Shown: positions 7,556 to 17,931, counted from the first letter of the stretch. The stretch: 64,000 bases of DNA from Ideonella benzenivorans (GCF_020387415.1 NZ_JAGWCB010000007.1:1-64000); one strand, 5' to 3'. Notes: generated from the letters alone by a model not told the origin. Translations and numbers: made by a program.

Positions 7556-9805
7556 ATGCTGGGCAGAACCAGAGCATTCATGGGTCTGGGCGCCGTGCTG
7601 GCGCTGACCCTGGGCGGCGCCCTGTGGTGGCAAGCCTCCCGCGGTGATGACGGACCGGCCACGAGCCGGCTGCCGGATGCACCGATCCTCCTCCCCGCCC
7701 GTGGCGTGCCGCCATCGCCCGATGGCATTGCCCTGGCGCCGGCCCATGCCGGCGCCGTGCGCGAACCGAGCGCCGCGACGGCCTGGGGTGGGCCCCGGCG
7801 TGGCGATGAGCCCACGCTGTCCGACCGGGTGGTGCGCTACCAGATCGAGGCCCGGCTGGACCCCGACCGGCACACGGTGGAGGGGCGCCAGCAGCTGACC
7901 TGGCGCAACCGCTCGGACCGCCCGGTCCAGTCGGTCTATCTGCATCTCTACCTCAATGCCTTCGAGGGCGAGGGCAGCACCTTCATGACCGAGCAGCGCC
8001 AGGGCTTCTCCTTCCGCAGCGGGATGGCGGTGGGCGATGGTGACTGGGGCTACACCACGCTGCGCCAGGTGACACAGGGCGGCCAGGCCGTGCCCTGGCG
8101 CTTCGTGCAGCCGGATGGCGGCCCCGTCACCGACCACACCGTGGTGCGGCTGGATCTGCCGCAGGCCGTCGGCCCCGGTGCCAGCACCACGCTGGCCATC
8201 GACTTCTTCGACCAGCTGCCCAGGGTGCTGGCGCGCACCGGCTACTTCGGCAGCTTCCACCTGGTGGGCCAGTGGTTCCCCAAGATCGCGGTGCTGGAGC
8301 TGCCCGGCGAGCGCGGTGCCAAGGAGGTGCGCTGGAACGCCCACGAGTTCCACCTGAACAGCGAGTTCTACGCCGACTACGGCCTGTACGACGTGAAGAT
8401 CAACGTGCCCCAGGACATGACGGTGGGCGCCGTGGGCGAACTGCAGGGCGCGCCGGTGGTGCAGGGCGGGCGCAAGACCTACCACTTCATGCAGGGCGAC
8501 GTGCACGACTTCGCCTGGACGGCCGACCGCCGCTATGCCAAGCCGCTGACCGCGCAGTGGACCGGCCCGGGCAGCCCACCGGTGACGGTGACCGTGCTCT
8601 ACCCGCCCGAGTACCAGGCCAACGCCCAGCCGGTGCTGCAGGCCACGCTGGATTCGCTGACCTACTTCTCGCGCACGCTGGGGCCCTATCCCTATCGCAC
8701 CGTCACTGCGGTGATCCCGCCCTACAACGCGGAGGAGGCCGGGGGCATGGAGTACCCCACCTTCTTCACCGCCGAGGGCTATGCGCACGCCGAGCCGGGC
8801 ACCTGGAATGCGTACAACCTGGACTTCGTGACCATCCACGAGTTCGGCCACGGCTACTTCTATGGCCTGCTGGGCTCCAACGAGTTTGAGGAGCCCATGC
8901 TGGACGAGGGTCTCAACGAATACTGGGACCTGCGCATGATCCGCGACCGCGGGCAGCCGATTGCGCTGACCACGCAGCGTCTGCGGCGCCTGGGCTGGGC
9001 GCCTCTCATCAGTGCGTTTGACATGGAGCGGCTGATGACGCTGGCGATCGGCGCCACCGATGCGCTGGGCGAGAATTCCTGGGACCGCTACAGCAGCGCG
9101 GGCTATGGCAGTGTCTACGGCCGCACGGCCACTGCGCTGCGCGATCTGGAGGCCACGCTGGGCCGGGCCACGGTCGAGAAGGCCTTCCGTGTCTACTACG
9201 AACGCTGGAAGTACCGCCACCCCGCCATCGGCGACCTGCAGGCCGTGCTGGCCGAAGTCTCCGGCCGACCCGAGGTGGTCAAGCGCCTGTTCGAGCAGCA
9301 GGTGTATGCGGTGCGGGCGGTCGACGACCGGGTCGAATCGCTGCGCAGTGAGGAGCTGCTGCCCGCCGCCGGCTGGCAGCAGGTCCAGGGCCGCTGGCAG
9401 CTGCGCAGCCGGGAGGACGTGGACCAGGCGGTGGCGGCACAGCGCCAGGCCTGGCGCCGGGCCCATCCCGGGGCGAAGAGCGGCCTGGGGCCCTTCCCCT
9501 GGCAGACCACCGTGATGCTGCGTCGACAGGGCGCGGCCGTGCCGCAGACCGTGCGGGTGCATTTCGCCGATGGCCATGTCGAGCAGCTGACCTGGGATGG
9601 CGCCCAGCCCTGGCAGCGTTTCCGCTGGGTCTGGGCGGCGCGCGCCGTGTCGGTCGAGATCGACCCGGAGGGCCGCAACCGTCTGGACAACCGTCTGCTG
9701 GACAACAGCCGGCGGCTGGAGGCCGATGGCCAGGCCTCACGCCGCTGGGCGCATGAGATCGCCGTCCTGGCCCAAACCCTGTTTGCCCTGGTGACCACGC
9801 TGTGA
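7556..9805 (+). CDS. M1-family zinc metallopeptidase
   Basis: A 749-residue protein with an N-terminal hydrophobic segment (about 8-26) that looks like a signal anchor or signal peptide. The gluzincin motif is intact: HEFGH at 428-432, then 18 residues to the third zinc ligand Glu451 in DEGLNEYWD. A GGMEYP stretch about 40 residues upstream matches the GxMEN substrate motif with the final Asn replaced by Tyr. The family cleaves N-terminal residues; members with altered exopeptidase motifs can differ in specificity. Its stop codon overlaps the start of the next gene, so the two are co-translated. Confidence 0.87.
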   Translation: MLGRTRAFMGLGAVLALTLGGALWWQASRGDDGPATSRLPDAPILLPARGVPPSPDGIALAPAHAGAVREPSAATAWGGPRRGDEPTLSDRVVRYQIEARLDPDRHTVEGRQQLTWRNRSDRPVQSVYLHLYLNAFEGEGSTFMTEQRQGFSFRSGMAVGDGDWGYTTLRQVTQGGQAVPWRFVQPDGGPVTDHTVVRLDLPQAVGPGASTTLAIDFFDQLPRVLARTGYFGSFHLVGQWFPKIAVLELPGERGAKEVRWNAHEFHLNSEFYADYGLYDVKINVPQDMTVGAVGELQGAPVVQGGRKTYHFMQGDVHDFAWTADRRYAKPLTAQWTGPGSPPVTVTVLYPPEYQANAQPVLQATLDSLTYFSRTLGPYPYRTVTAVIPPYNAEEAGGMEYPTFFTAEGYAHAEPGTWNAYNLDFVTIHEFGHGYFYGLLGSNEFEEPMLDEGLNEYWDLRMIRDRGQPIALTTQRLRRLGWAPLISAFDMERLMTLAIGATDALGENSWDRYSSAGYGSVYGRTATALRDLEATLGRATVEKAFRVYYERWKYRHPAIGDLQAVLAEVSGRPEVVKRLFEQQVYAVRAVDDRVESLRSEELLPAAGWQQVQGRWQLRSREDVDQAVAAQRQAWRRAHPGAKSGLGPFPWQTTVMLRRQGAAVPQTVRVHFADGHVEQLTWDGAQPWQRFRWVWAARAVSVEIDPEGRNRLDNRLLDNSRRLEADGQASRRWAHEIAVLAQTLFALVTTL

Positions 9806-10719
9806 CTGTTTCGCTGACCCTTCATCTGCCCGGGGATCTGCCCCCCTTGCCCCGCACCGGCCTGCTGCGCCAGATGGCACGCGCGATGGGCCACATGGCG
9901 CAGTGGCGCCTGCTGCTGGCCTGGTGGCTGGCGCTGGCCGTGCCCACGCTGCTGGTGGCGCTGCCGGTCTGGCAGGGCCTGGCCCGCCAGCTGGACCATT
10001 CGCTGCTCGGGCCAACCCTGGCCCAGGGGATGGCGCTGCCACTGCTGGCCGAAGCGCTGGCTGGCCTGTTCCCCTCCCAGGCGGTGGTCGGGCTGGGCAC
10101 CCTGGGCGTGGCCGGTCTGGCCTGGACCCTGCTCGTGTCGCCCTGGCTGGTGGCCATGGCGGGGGCCGCGGCCCGGCGTTCCGCCCCGCTGGCCTGGAAC
10201 GAACTGCTGCGCACCGGCTTGGCCGACTATGCGCGCATGGCGCGGCTGCTGGTCTGGAGCTTGTGCCTGTTGGGCCTGGCCCTGGGGCTCGGGGCGGCGC
10301 TGATGCACGCGGCCGAGCTGCGGGCCGGGCAGCAGGTGCTGGAGGCCGATACGGTGTGGACGAACCGTCTGGCCGAAGGCGTGACCGCGCTGCTGGTGCT
10401 GCTGGCCCAGGTCAGCGTCGAGCAGGCCCGGGCCCGGCTGGTGCTGCAGCCACGCCTGCGCTCGGTGGTGCTGGCCTGGTGGCGCGCGCTGCCCCAGCTG
10501 TGGCGTGGCCGCGGCCTGTGGTTGTTCCTGGCCCTGTCGCTGGGGGCGGGGCTGGCGCTGGCCGGGCTGACCGGGTTGCGCCTGGCTTTGGCGGCACCCG
10601 GTGTTGGCCATGCGGTCGGGGCCGTGCTGCTCGGTCAGGCCGGGCTGCTGGCCCTGGTGTGGCTGCGCTGTGTGCGTCTGCAAGCCTTGGTGGACGAGGG
10701 GCGCCAGCCCGGCCGCTGA
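9802..10719 (+). CDS. Integral membrane protein coupled to the M1 peptidase
   Basis: A 305-residue Leu/Ala-rich membrane protein with about six hydrophobic segments (near 33-55, 75-95, 99-120, 150-172, 190-205 and 245-290). GTG at 9802 overlaps the peptidase stop as GTGA, showing translational coupling. The N-terminal 30 residues are polar and cytoplasmic-looking. No family recognised. Tight coupling suggests it works with the peptidase, for example as its membrane partner or a transporter for its products; that is inference only. Confidence 0.7.
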   Translation: MTVSLTLHLPGDLPPLPRTGLLRQMARAMGHMAQWRLLLAWWLALAVPTLLVALPVWQGLARQLDHSLLGPTLAQGMALPLLAEALAGLFPSQAVVGLGTLGVAGLAWTLLVSPWLVAMAGAAARRSAPLAWNELLRTGLADYARMARLLVWSLCLLGLALGLGAALMHAAELRAGQQVLEADTVWTNRLAEGVTALLVLLAQVSVEQARARLVLQPRLRSVVLAWWRALPQLWRGRGLWLFLALSLGAGLALAGLTGLRLALAAPGVGHAVGAVLLGQAGLLALVWLRCVRLQALVDEGRQPGR

Positions 10720-10745
10720 CCGCGGCACAGGCGGGCGCCATTTCG

Positions 10746-12287
10746 TCACAGAACGAAGGAGCGCACCAGTTCGTCGAGCTGGGCCGCCTGGTCCTGCAGG
10801 GCCTGCGCGGCGGCGGTGCTCTGCTCCACCATCGCCGCATTCTTCTGGGTGGAGTCGTCCATCTGCATGATGGCCACGTTCACCTGTTCGATGCCGGTGC
10901 TCTGTTCGCGGCTGGAGCTGCTGATCTCCGAGACCAGCGTACTGACCTGCTGGATGCCGGTGACCACCTGCTGCATGGTGGCGCCCGCGCTGGCCACCAT
11001 CTTGGCGCCATCGTCCACCTGCGCCACCGAGGTGTCGATCAGGGCCTTGATCTCCTTGGCCGCCTGGGCGCTGCGCTGCGCCAGGGTGCGCACCTCGCCG
11101 GCCACCACCGCGAAACCGCGGCCTTGCTCGCCGGCCCGGGCGGCTTCCACCGCGGCGTTCAGCGCCAGGATGTTGGTCTGGAAGGCGATGCCGTCGATGA
11201 CGCTGGTGATCTCCACGATCCGCTTGGACGAATCGGCAATGTTGTTCATGGTGCTGATGACCTGGCCCACCACCTGGCCGCCCTCGCTGGCCACACCGGA
11301 GGCCTGGGCCGCCGATTGATTGGCCTGGCCGGCGCTGTCCGCGCTGAGCTTGATGGCCGAGGTCAGCTGCTCCATTGCCGAGGCGGTTTCCTCCAGCGAG
11401 CTGGCCTGCTGCTCGGTGCGGGCGGACAGATCCTGGCTGGCCTGGGCCACCTCGCGGGCGGCCACCGTGATCTGCTGGGCGCCGTTGCGCACCTGGGTCA
11501 CGATCCGGTGCAGGCCTTCGACCATGCTTTGCAGCGCGTACATCAGCCGGCCGACCTCATCCTGTCCGTGCACCGTCAGCTTGGCGGTCAGGTTGCCCGA
11601 AGCGACGGATTCCGCCAGGGCAATGGCCTGCTGGATCGGCCGGGTGATGGAGCGGGTGATGGCGACGGCCACGCCCACGGCCAGCGCCACCGCCAGCAAC
11701 GCTGCCACGATCATCTGGAGGCGCATGCTGGCCATGCGTTCCTTGGCCTGGGCCACGTCGTCGTTCATGCGCTGCGACTGCATCGCCACCATCTTGTCGA
11801 TCAGGGCGTAGTAGGCCACTTGAGGCGCCTGCAGCTCGTCGCCATAGACGGCCATGGCCTGTTCACGGTCGCCCGCCTTCTGCAGATCGAAGACCTTGCG
11901 CACCACCACGCCGTAGGCCTTGCGGGCCTTGCCCTGCTCGGCAAACAAGGCCTTGGCTTCCGGGTCGGTGAGCATCTTCTCGAAGCGGGCCAGGTTCTCC
12001 GTGTTGGTCTTGCGGATGCCGTCGTAGTCGGCCAGCAGCCCCTTGATCTTCTCCGGGTCGGAGGTGAGCAGCAGCTTGGCCAGGGTCTGGGCACCCCGCT
12101 CGCCAGCCGATTTGATCTGGCTGCTCAGGGCAATCTGGGCATAGCGGTCCTGGACCATGGTGTCCATGGAGCGGCTGACCTGGCCCAGCACCGAAGCGGA
12201 CAGGCCCAGGACGACCAGGAGCAGGGCGATCACGGCCGAGAAGGCCAAGCCTAGTCGGGTGCCGATGGAGAGATGGGAGAGCTTCAT
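10746..12287 (-). CDS. Methyl-accepting chemotaxis protein (4HB type)
   Basis: A 513-residue chemoreceptor. A first transmembrane helix (about 12-32) precedes a helical periplasmic four-helix-bundle ligand domain (35-185). A second transmembrane helix (about 190-210), a HAMP domain (210-265) and a signalling domain follow, the last with the hairpin tip [20 protein letters not shown] and [19 protein letters not shown]. It ends [10 protein letters not shown] with no CheR-binding pentapeptide. I chose the start MKLSHLSIG at 12287 because the basic residues then precede the first helix directly. Ligand unknown. Confidence 0.92.
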   Translation of the reverse strand: MKLSHLSIGTRLGLAFSAVIALLLVVLGLSASVLGQVSRSMDTMVQDRYAQIALSSQIKSAGERGAQTLAKLLLTSDPEKIKGLLADYDGIRKTNTENLARFEKMLTDPEAKALFAEQGKARKAYGVVVRKVFDLQKAGDREQAMAVYGDELQAPQVAYYALIDKMVAMQSQRMNDDVAQAKERMASMRLQMIVAALLAVALAVGVAVAITRSITRPIQQAIALAESVASGNLTAKLTVHGQDEVGRLMYALQSMVEGLHRIVTQVRNGAQQITVAAREVAQASQDLSARTEQQASSLEETASAMEQLTSAIKLSADSAGQANQSAAQASGVASEGGQVVGQVISTMNNIADSSKRIVEITSVIDGIAFQTNILALNAAVEAARAGEQGRGFAVVAGEVRTLAQRSAQAAKEIKALIDTSVAQVDDGAKMVASAGATMQQVVTGIQQVSTLVSEISSSSREQSTGIEQVNVAIMQMDDSTQKNAAMVEQSTAAAQALQDQAAQLDELVRSFVL

Positions 12288-12692
12288 GCGGATTGTGGAG
12301 GCAGAAGAGGGACCACCCGGGCCAGGCCGTCCTGGACAGACTGGGCCGCGGGGCATCACCGGGGCAGCCAGAGCGCGACAGAGATCGCCGCTGGATACGC
12401 CGTTTAGCCGGATATCGGCTGGCGTTTCTTGGAGTTAACCCTGATTCAATATGTAAAGAATGCCAAAACACCCCTTGCCGGCATTTAAGACTTTCCCCCA
12501 ACGGTCGTTTAGCAATCCCCGTGCTCAACGACCCTGTCAGAGTTGACAGGGGGATTTGCACGGGGGGGCGCTCCTATCATGAAAAAAAGCGACCCGCGGC
12601 CGGCTTGGTCAGCATGACGGGCGAATGCACAGGAGACACCTGCGCACGGGGATATTCCCGTGCGATCGTTGTTTCACTCGTTGGGGAGAACC
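12288..12692. promoter_or_regulatory. Intergenic region with inverted repeat, between divergent genes
   Basis: About 400 bp without a supportable gene. It must hold the promoters of the chemoreceptor (minus) and of the E1-like gene (plus). The clearest element is CCCTGTCA-GAGT-TGACAGGG (12532-12551), an 8-bp inverted repeat with no T-run, more like an operator than a terminator. A locally AT-rich stretch (CAATATGTAAAGAATG, about 12447-12462) may contain a -10 region; no convincing -35/-10 pair could be assigned. Confidence 0.4.
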
Positions 12693-15290
12693 GTGTCCAC
12701 CAAGCCCAAGCAGTACCCGTGGCTTCATCAGAGGAACTTTCTTTTCACGGGCGACCCGCTCAGTGAGTGGCGGGGGCAGCCCCGCGGCACCGCCGACCCG
12801 GCCGCGGTGCTGGAATTCGTCGAGGCCCATCGCTGGCATGGGTATCGCTGTGCCAGCCTCGATCCCCTGGGCGCGGCGCTCAGGGCCGATGACGCCCACC
12901 TCTCCCCCGAACGCTTTGGCCTGTTCGCCGGGGATGCCCTCCGGGAAGAGGATGTCCAGCGCTTTGGCGTGTCGGACGTGCTGGCCCTGGACCGCTGGGT
13001 CAAGGCCACCTACTGCAGCGCCTGGGCCCTGGATTGCAGTGCGCTGCGCGACACGGCGCGCGCGGCCTGGCTGTTCGCCCAGTGGGAAAGCGCCGAGACG
13101 ACGGCTCCCACCGCGGCCGAGCGCTTGCGGCTGCTGGAGCGGCTCACGCAGGTCCAGGCCTGGGAGGCCCATGCGGCGCAGTGCCATCCCCATGGCAAGC
13201 GTTTTTCACTCGAAGGCTGCGAGGCGCTGATCCCGCTGCTGGATCAGCTGGTGGCGCAGGCGGCAGGCCAGGGTGTGCAGGAGGTGGTGCTGGGCATGGC
13301 CCACCGTGGGCGCGTCAATGTGCTGGTGAACCTGCTGGGCATGCCGGCGGCCGAGGTCCTGGATTACATCGCCGCCACCCCGGAACATCCGGAGCGCCAG
13401 TGCGACCTGATCTATCACCTGGGGCGTGAGCACACCGTGCAGACCGCCGATGGGCCGGTGCACCTGACCCTGGCCTACAACCCGTCCCATCTGCAAAGCG
13501 TCTTCCCCGTCGCCGGGGGCATGGCCCATGCTGTGGCCGCCGGCAGGGGGCTGTTCGTCAGCCTGCACGGCGACGCTGCGTTCGCAGGGCAGGGCGTGGT
13601 GATGGAGACCCTGATGCTGACCCAGCGCGAGGGCTACGACCTGGGCGGCTCGGTGCATGTCGTGGTCAACAACCAGGTGGGCTTCACCGCGCTCAACCCG
13701 ATGGACGCCCGGACGCCGCGCTACTGCACGGACATCACCCGCATGATCGATGCCCCCGTGCTGCGGGTGAGCGCGGAGGCCCCCGAGCTGGTGCTGCGCG
13801 CGGCCAACCTGGCCCTGGCCTACCGGGCCCGCTTCCACGCCGACGTGGTGATCGATCTGGTGGGTTACCGCCGGGGCGGGCATTCCGAGCATGACGCACA
13901 GGCCGTGACCCGGCCGCTGCTGGCCACGCAGGCCCAGAACCAGCCCACCCCGGCGACGGTGTACGCGACCCAGCTGGCCGACGCCGGTGTGGCCAGCCCG
14001 GCGGAGCTGGCCGCCCGCATCCAGTCCTGCCAGCAGGCGGCGGTGGCCGCGTGGCAGGCCCCGGCGTCCAGCTCAGCCCCGCAGCCGGCCATGCCGCACT
14101 TTCGCCCCCTGAACATCCCGCCCGCAGTGCCGCAGATGCAGGCTTGGCTGCGCACCCTGTGCGCCCTGCCGGCGGGCTTTGTGCTGCATCCCGCGGTGCA
14201 GACCGTGCGCGACCAGTGGCTGCGGGCCGCGGAGGGGGACCAGGCGCCAGTGGACTGGTGCCTGGCCGAGAACCTGGCCTATGCCTCGCTGCTGAGCGCC
14301 GGGGTGCCGGTTCGGGTGTCGGGCATGGACGTCCAGCGTGGCACCTTCATGCACCGGCATGCCGTCTGGCACGACCAGGCGCAGGCGACCCGCCACGTGC
14401 CGCTGCGGCAGCTGGACGGGGCGGCGGCTTTTGACGTCATCAACTCGCCGCTGGCGGAGGAGGCGGTGCTGGGCTTTGAATATGGCCGCAGCGTGCGCGA
14501 CCCTGCCACGCTGGCGGTCTGGGAGGCGCAGTTCGGCGACTTCGTCAACGAGGCCCAGGTCTATCTGGACCAGTACATCAGCTCGGGCCAGGCCAAGTGG
14601 GGCCAGTCCAGCGCGCTGGCGGTGTTCCTGCCGCACGGCTACGAGGGCAATGGCCCCGAGCATTCGACCGGCTACATCAGCCGCTTCCTGCTGCTGTGTG
14701 GCGACGAGAACCTGCGGCTGGTCTGCCCGTCCACTGCGGCACAGTGGTTCCACCTGCTGCGGCGCCAGGGCCTGGACCCGGTGCGCAAGCCCTTGATCGC
14801 GATGACCCCCAAGGGCCAGCTCTACGGCGAAGCCCTGTCCCACACCACCTTGCAGGCCCTGGCCGAAGGCGAGTTCCAGCCGCTGCTGGGGGACGAGGCC
14901 GCCGTGGGCTCACCCTCGGTCACCCGGGCCGTGCTGTGCAGCGGCAAGTTCTATTACGACCTGCTGCGGGCGCGCGAGGACCTGGAGGCCGAGGAAGTGG
15001 CCCTCTGGCGGCTCGAACAGCTCTATCCCTTCCCGCGGCGGGCGCTGGAGCAGCAGCTGCGGGCCCTGCCGGGGTTGAAGGAGCTGGTGTGGGCCCAGGA
15101 GGAACACCTCAACCAGGGCGCCTGGCAGGGCGTGCGCGACGAGCTGGCGCGGGCCTGCGAGACGGTGGGCGTGCGCCTGCGCCATGTGGCCCGGCGGACC
15201 AATGCTGCGGGTGCAACGCCCTCGGCCGTGGTGCACCGGCGCGAGCAGCGTGAGCTGGCGTTCAGTGCCCTGAGCGAGATCCCCACCTGA
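12693..15290 (+). CDS. Stand-alone 2-oxoglutarate dehydrogenase E1-like protein
   Basis: An 865-residue ThDP-dependent dehydrogenase subunit of the SucA family. Diagnostic stretches are present: GMAHRGRVNVL, IYHLGREH, LAYNPSHLQSVFP, GDAAFAGQGVVMETL, VVNNQVGFT, YEGNGPEHS and WAQEEHLNQGAW. The family decarboxylates 2-oxoglutarate and passes the succinyl group to E2. This copy is shorter than usual SucA (about 930-950). It lacks the typical N-terminal E2-docking segment, starting instead with a divergent WLHQRNFLFTGDPLSEW, and no E2 or E3 gene is nearby. I chose GTG 12693 because GGGGAGA sits just upstream; GTG 12660 has none. It may be a paralogue of the TCA-cycle enzyme, possibly a 2-oxo-acid decarboxylase. 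Confidence 0.85.
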   Translation: MSTKPKQYPWLHQRNFLFTGDPLSEWRGQPRGTADPAAVLEFVEAHRWHGYRCASLDPLGAALRADDAHLSPERFGLFAGDALREEDVQRFGVSDVLALDRWVKATYCSAWALDCSALRDTARAAWLFAQWESAETTAPTAAERLRLLERLTQVQAWEAHAAQCHPHGKRFSLEGCEALIPLLDQLVAQAAGQGVQEVVLGMAHRGRVNVLVNLLGMPAAEVLDYIAATPEHPERQCDLIYHLGREHTVQTADGPVHLTLAYNPSHLQSVFPVAGGMAHAVAAGRGLFVSLHGDAAFAGQGVVMETLMLTQREGYDLGGSVHVVVNNQVGFTALNPMDARTPRYCTDITRMIDAPVLRVSAEAPELVLRAANLALAYRARFHADVVIDLVGYRRGGHSEHDAQAVTRPLLATQAQNQPTPATVYATQLADAGVASPAELAARIQSCQQAAVAAWQAPASSSAPQPAMPHFRPLNIPPAVPQMQAWLRTLCALPAGFVLHPAVQTVRDQWLRAAEGDQAPVDWCLAENLAYASLLSAGVPVRVSGMDVQRGTFMHRHAVWHDQAQATRHVPLRQLDGAAAFDVINSPLAEEAVLGFEYGRSVRDPATLAVWEAQFGDFVNEAQVYLDQYISSGQAKWGQSSALAVFLPHGYEGNGPEHSTGYISRFLLLCGDENLRLVCPSTAAQWFHLLRRQGLDPVRKPLIAMTPKGQLYGEALSHTTLQALAEGEFQPLLGDEAAVGSPSVTRAVLCSGKFYYDLLRAREDLEAEEVALWRLEQLYPFPRRALEQQLRALPGLKELVWAQEEHLNQGAWQGVRDELARACETVGVRLRHVARRTNAAGATPSAVVHRREQRELAFSALSEIPT

Positions 15291-15297
15291 GGCCGGC

Positions 15298-16548
15298 TCA
15301 GCCGGGAGAACGGTGGGCGAGCGCCCCGCCTGGGCGCAGCAGCAGGAAGCAGCCGGCGGCGGCCGCCGACAAGGCGGCCGCCAGACCAAAGGTCCAGGTG
15401 GGCGCCACCGCCCACAGCGCACCGGCCACCAGCGAGGCCGGCAGGTACAGCACCCCGGTCACCGAGTTGTAGACGCCGATGGCCGAGGCCCGGCGCGCCG
15501 GCTCCAGGTCGGCGATGAAGGCCTTGCTCTGCGATTCGTCGATGGCGTAGAACAGCCCGTACAGCGCGAACACCGCGATGATCTCTTCGCGGCTGTCGGC
15601 CCAGGCCAGCCACAGGTTGAGCAGGCCGTAGACGGCGTAGCCCAGCAGCACGATGCGGGGCCGGCCGATGCGGTCGCCCAGCCAGCCGATGGCCGGTGCC
15701 GCGGCCACACACACCGCGTTGAACAGCGCATAGAGCAGCACCACCTCGGCCACGCTGAACCCGATGGCATGGGCCCGCAGCAGGATGAAGCCCAGGCTGA
15801 AGTAGGCCAGCGCGAACAGGCCTGCGGGCCACAGAAAACGCTTGAAGCCGGGGCTCAGCTGCTGCCAGTTGTGGCGCACGCTCTCCCGCGGGTGCGGTTC
15901 TTCGGGCCGGTCCGGAATGCGGGTCAGCAGCAGCACGCTCAGCAGCGCGGGCACCAGGGCGATGGCGAACAGCCAGTGGTAGGTGCCGGGGTGTTCGCCC
16001 AGATGCTGCAGCAGCGCGTAGGCCAGCAGGGGGCCAAGCACCGCGCCGGCCTTGTCCAGCGCCTTGTGCACGCCAAACGCATAACCACGGGTGGCGCGGG
16101 CCGCGATGGCCGAGAGCCAGGCGTCCCGCGGCGGGCCACGAAAGCCCTTGCCCAGGCGCTCGATGACCCGGAAGGCCGACAGCGCCAGCACACTGGTCGA
16201 GAGCACCAGGATCAGCTTGGCCAGGGTCGAGAAGGCGTAGCCGGCGACGGCAAATCCCTTGCGCCGGCCGCTGCGGTCGGACAGCCAGCCCGCCAGGTAG
16301 TTCAGCGACGAGGCCGAGAAATCCGCGAGCCCCTCGATCAGGCCCAGCAGCGCGCTGGAGGCGCCGGCCACGGTGGTGAAGAAGACCGCGAACACCGAGA
16401 AGATCATCTCGGAGCTCACGTCGGTCAGGAAGCTGACCAGACCCAGCTTCAGCACGTCTGGCGGAAGCTTGGAGGGACTGGCCGGTTCCGAGAGATCGGC
16501 GGGCGGGGAAGGCGGCACGTTCGGGAGCGCAGGGTGGGGATGCCGCAT
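15298..16548 (-). CDS. MFS transporter
   Basis: A 416-residue protein with twelve predicted membrane helices. The MFS loop 2-3 motif appears as GWLSDRSGRRKGFA (about residue 88), and a second copy in the C-half reads GWLGDRIGRPRIVL. After an unusual Pro-rich N-terminal 30 residues the first helix starts at VSFLTDVSSEMIFSVFAVFF. It follows DctA on the same strand with a 15-bp gap, so the two are probably co-transcribed. Such transporters move small solutes across the inner membrane; the substrate is not evident. Confidence 0.85.
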   Translation of the reverse strand: MRHPHPALPNVPPSPPADLSEPASPSKLPPDVLKLGLVSFLTDVSSEMIFSVFAVFFTTVAGASSALLGLIEGLADFSASSLNYLAGWLSDRSGRRKGFAVAGYAFSTLAKLILVLSTSVLALSAFRVIERLGKGFRGPPRDAWLSAIAARATRGYAFGVHKALDKAGAVLGPLLAYALLQHLGEHPGTYHWLFAIALVPALLSVLLLTRIPDRPEEPHPRESVRHNWQQLSPGFKRFLWPAGLFALAYFSLGFILLRAHAIGFSVAEVVLLYALFNAVCVAAAPAIGWLGDRIGRPRIVLLGYAVYGLLNLWLAWADSREEIIAVFALYGLFYAIDESQSKAFIADLEPARRASAIGVYNSVTGVLYLPASLVAGALWAVAPTWTFGLAAALSAAAAGCFLLLRPGGALAHRSPG

Positions 16549-16563
16549 TCTCCGCCAGGTGGC

Positions 16564-17931
16564 TCAGTGGGCTGGCGTGCCCTGGGGGGCCGTGACGACC
16601 CCGGCCTGGGGCAGGCCCAGGGACGGTTCGGGCACCGGCACCTGTTCCACCAGGGCGGCGTGCAGCTTGGCCTCGTCCAGGTGGCCGACCCACTTGGCCA
16701 CCACCAACGTGGCCACGCCGTTGCCCACCAGATTGGTCAGCGCGCGGGCCTCGCTCATGAAGCGGTCGATGCCCAGGATCAGCGCCAGGCCGGCCACCGG
16801 CACATGGCCCACCGCGCCCAGCGAGGCCGCCAGCACGATGAAGCCCGAACCGGTCACGCCCGCGGCCCCTTTGCTGGTCAGCAGCAGCACGGCCAGCAGC
16901 GTGATCTCCTGCATCAGGCTCAGCGGCGTGTCGGTGGCCTGGGCGATGAAGACGGCGGCCATGGTCAGGTAGATCGAGGTGCCGTCCAGGTTGAAGGAGT
17001 AGCCGGTCGGGATCACCAGACCGACCACCGACTTCTCGGCGCCGGCGTGTTCCAGCTTGCGCATGATGCCGGGCAGGGCCGATTCGCTCGACGAGGTGCC
17101 CAGCACGATCAGCAGTTCCTCGCGGATGTAGCGCAGGTACTTCAGGATCGAGAAGCCGTGGAGCCGGGCCACGGTGCCCAGCACCACCAGCACGAACAGC
17201 AGGCAGGTGGCGTAGAAGGCCGCCATCAGCTGGGCCATCTGCAGCAGCGAGCCCACGCCGTATTTGCCGATGGTGAAGGCCATCGCGCCGAAGGCGCCGA
17301 TCGGAGCCACCTTCATGATCGCGCCGACGATTGCGAACAGCACCTGCGAGACCTTCTCGATGAAGGTATAGACCACGTTGCGGCGGCCGCCGAACTTCTG
17401 CAGCGCAAAGCCGAACAGCATCGAGAACAGCAGCACCTGCAGGATCTCGCCCTTGGCGAAGGCATCGACCACGCTGTCCGGGATGATGTGCAGCAGGAAG
17501 TCGGTGGTGGTGCTCATCTTGCCGGGCGCCACGTAGTTGGCAATGCCCTTGGTGTCCAGCGTGGCCGGGTCCACGTGCATGCCCGCGCCCGGTTGCACCA
17601 GGTTGACGATGACCAGGCCGATGATCAGCGCGATGGTGGAGAAGACCTCAAAGTACAGCAGGGCCAGGCCACCGGTCTTGCCCACCTTCTTCATGTCTTC
17701 CATGCCGGCGATGCCCAGCACCACCGTGCAGAAGATGATCGGGGCGATGATCATCTTGATCAGCTTGATGAAGCCATCGCCCAGCGGCTTCATCTGGGTG
17801 GCGAGGTCCGGGGCGAAGCGGCCCAGCAACACGCCCAGCGCGATGGCGAACAGCACCTGGGCATACAGCGAACGGTAAAAGGGGGCCTTGGCGGGCTGAG
17901 TGGCCGCCGAAACAGAAGAGGGGGAAGACAT
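16564..17931 (-). CDS. dctA: C4-dicarboxylate:cation symporter DctA
   Basis: A 455-residue protein of the glutamate/dicarboxylate symporter family. Family hallmarks are [20 protein letters not shown] in the N-half, the serine-rich re-entrant loop [13 protein letters not shown], the [23 protein letters not shown] substrate/Na+ helix and [19 protein letters not shown]. It imports succinate, fumarate and malate with protons or sodium. The C-terminal tail after [22 protein letters not shown] is about 40 residues, slightly long and Pro-rich. It leads a two-gene unit with the MFS gene. No DctB/DctD kinase-regulator pair is present in this window. Confidence 0.93.
   Translation of the reverse strand: MSSPSSVSAATQPAKAPFYRSLYAQVLFAIALGVLLGRFAPDLATQMKPLGDGFIKLIKMIIAPIIFCTVVLGIAGMEDMKKVGKTGGLALLYFEVFSTIALIIGLVIVNLVQPGAGMHVDPATLDTKGIANYVAPGKMSTTTDFLLHIIPDSVVDAFAKGEILQVLLFSMLFGFALQKFGGRRNVVYTFIEKVSQVLFAIVGAIMKVAPIGAFGAMAFTIGKYGVGSLLQMAQLMAAFYATCLLFVLVVLGTVARLHGFSILKYLRYIREELLIVLGTSSSESALPGIMRKLEHAGAEKSVVGLVIPTGYSFNLDGTSIYLTMAAVFIAQATDTPLSLMQEITLLAVLLLTSKGAAGVTGSGFIVLAASLGAVGHVPVAGLALILGIDRFMSEARALTNLVGNGVATLVVAKWVGHLDEAKLHAALVEQVPVPEPSLGLPQAGVVTAPQGTPAH

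Noticed and set aside
5099-9577. Very long open frame on the minus strand (about 1490 codons) opposite the diguanylate cyclase and peptidase genes
   Set aside because: It is the antisense of two well-supported genes; composition is His/Gln/Arg/Gly-rich without domains, a by-product of high-GC codon bias.
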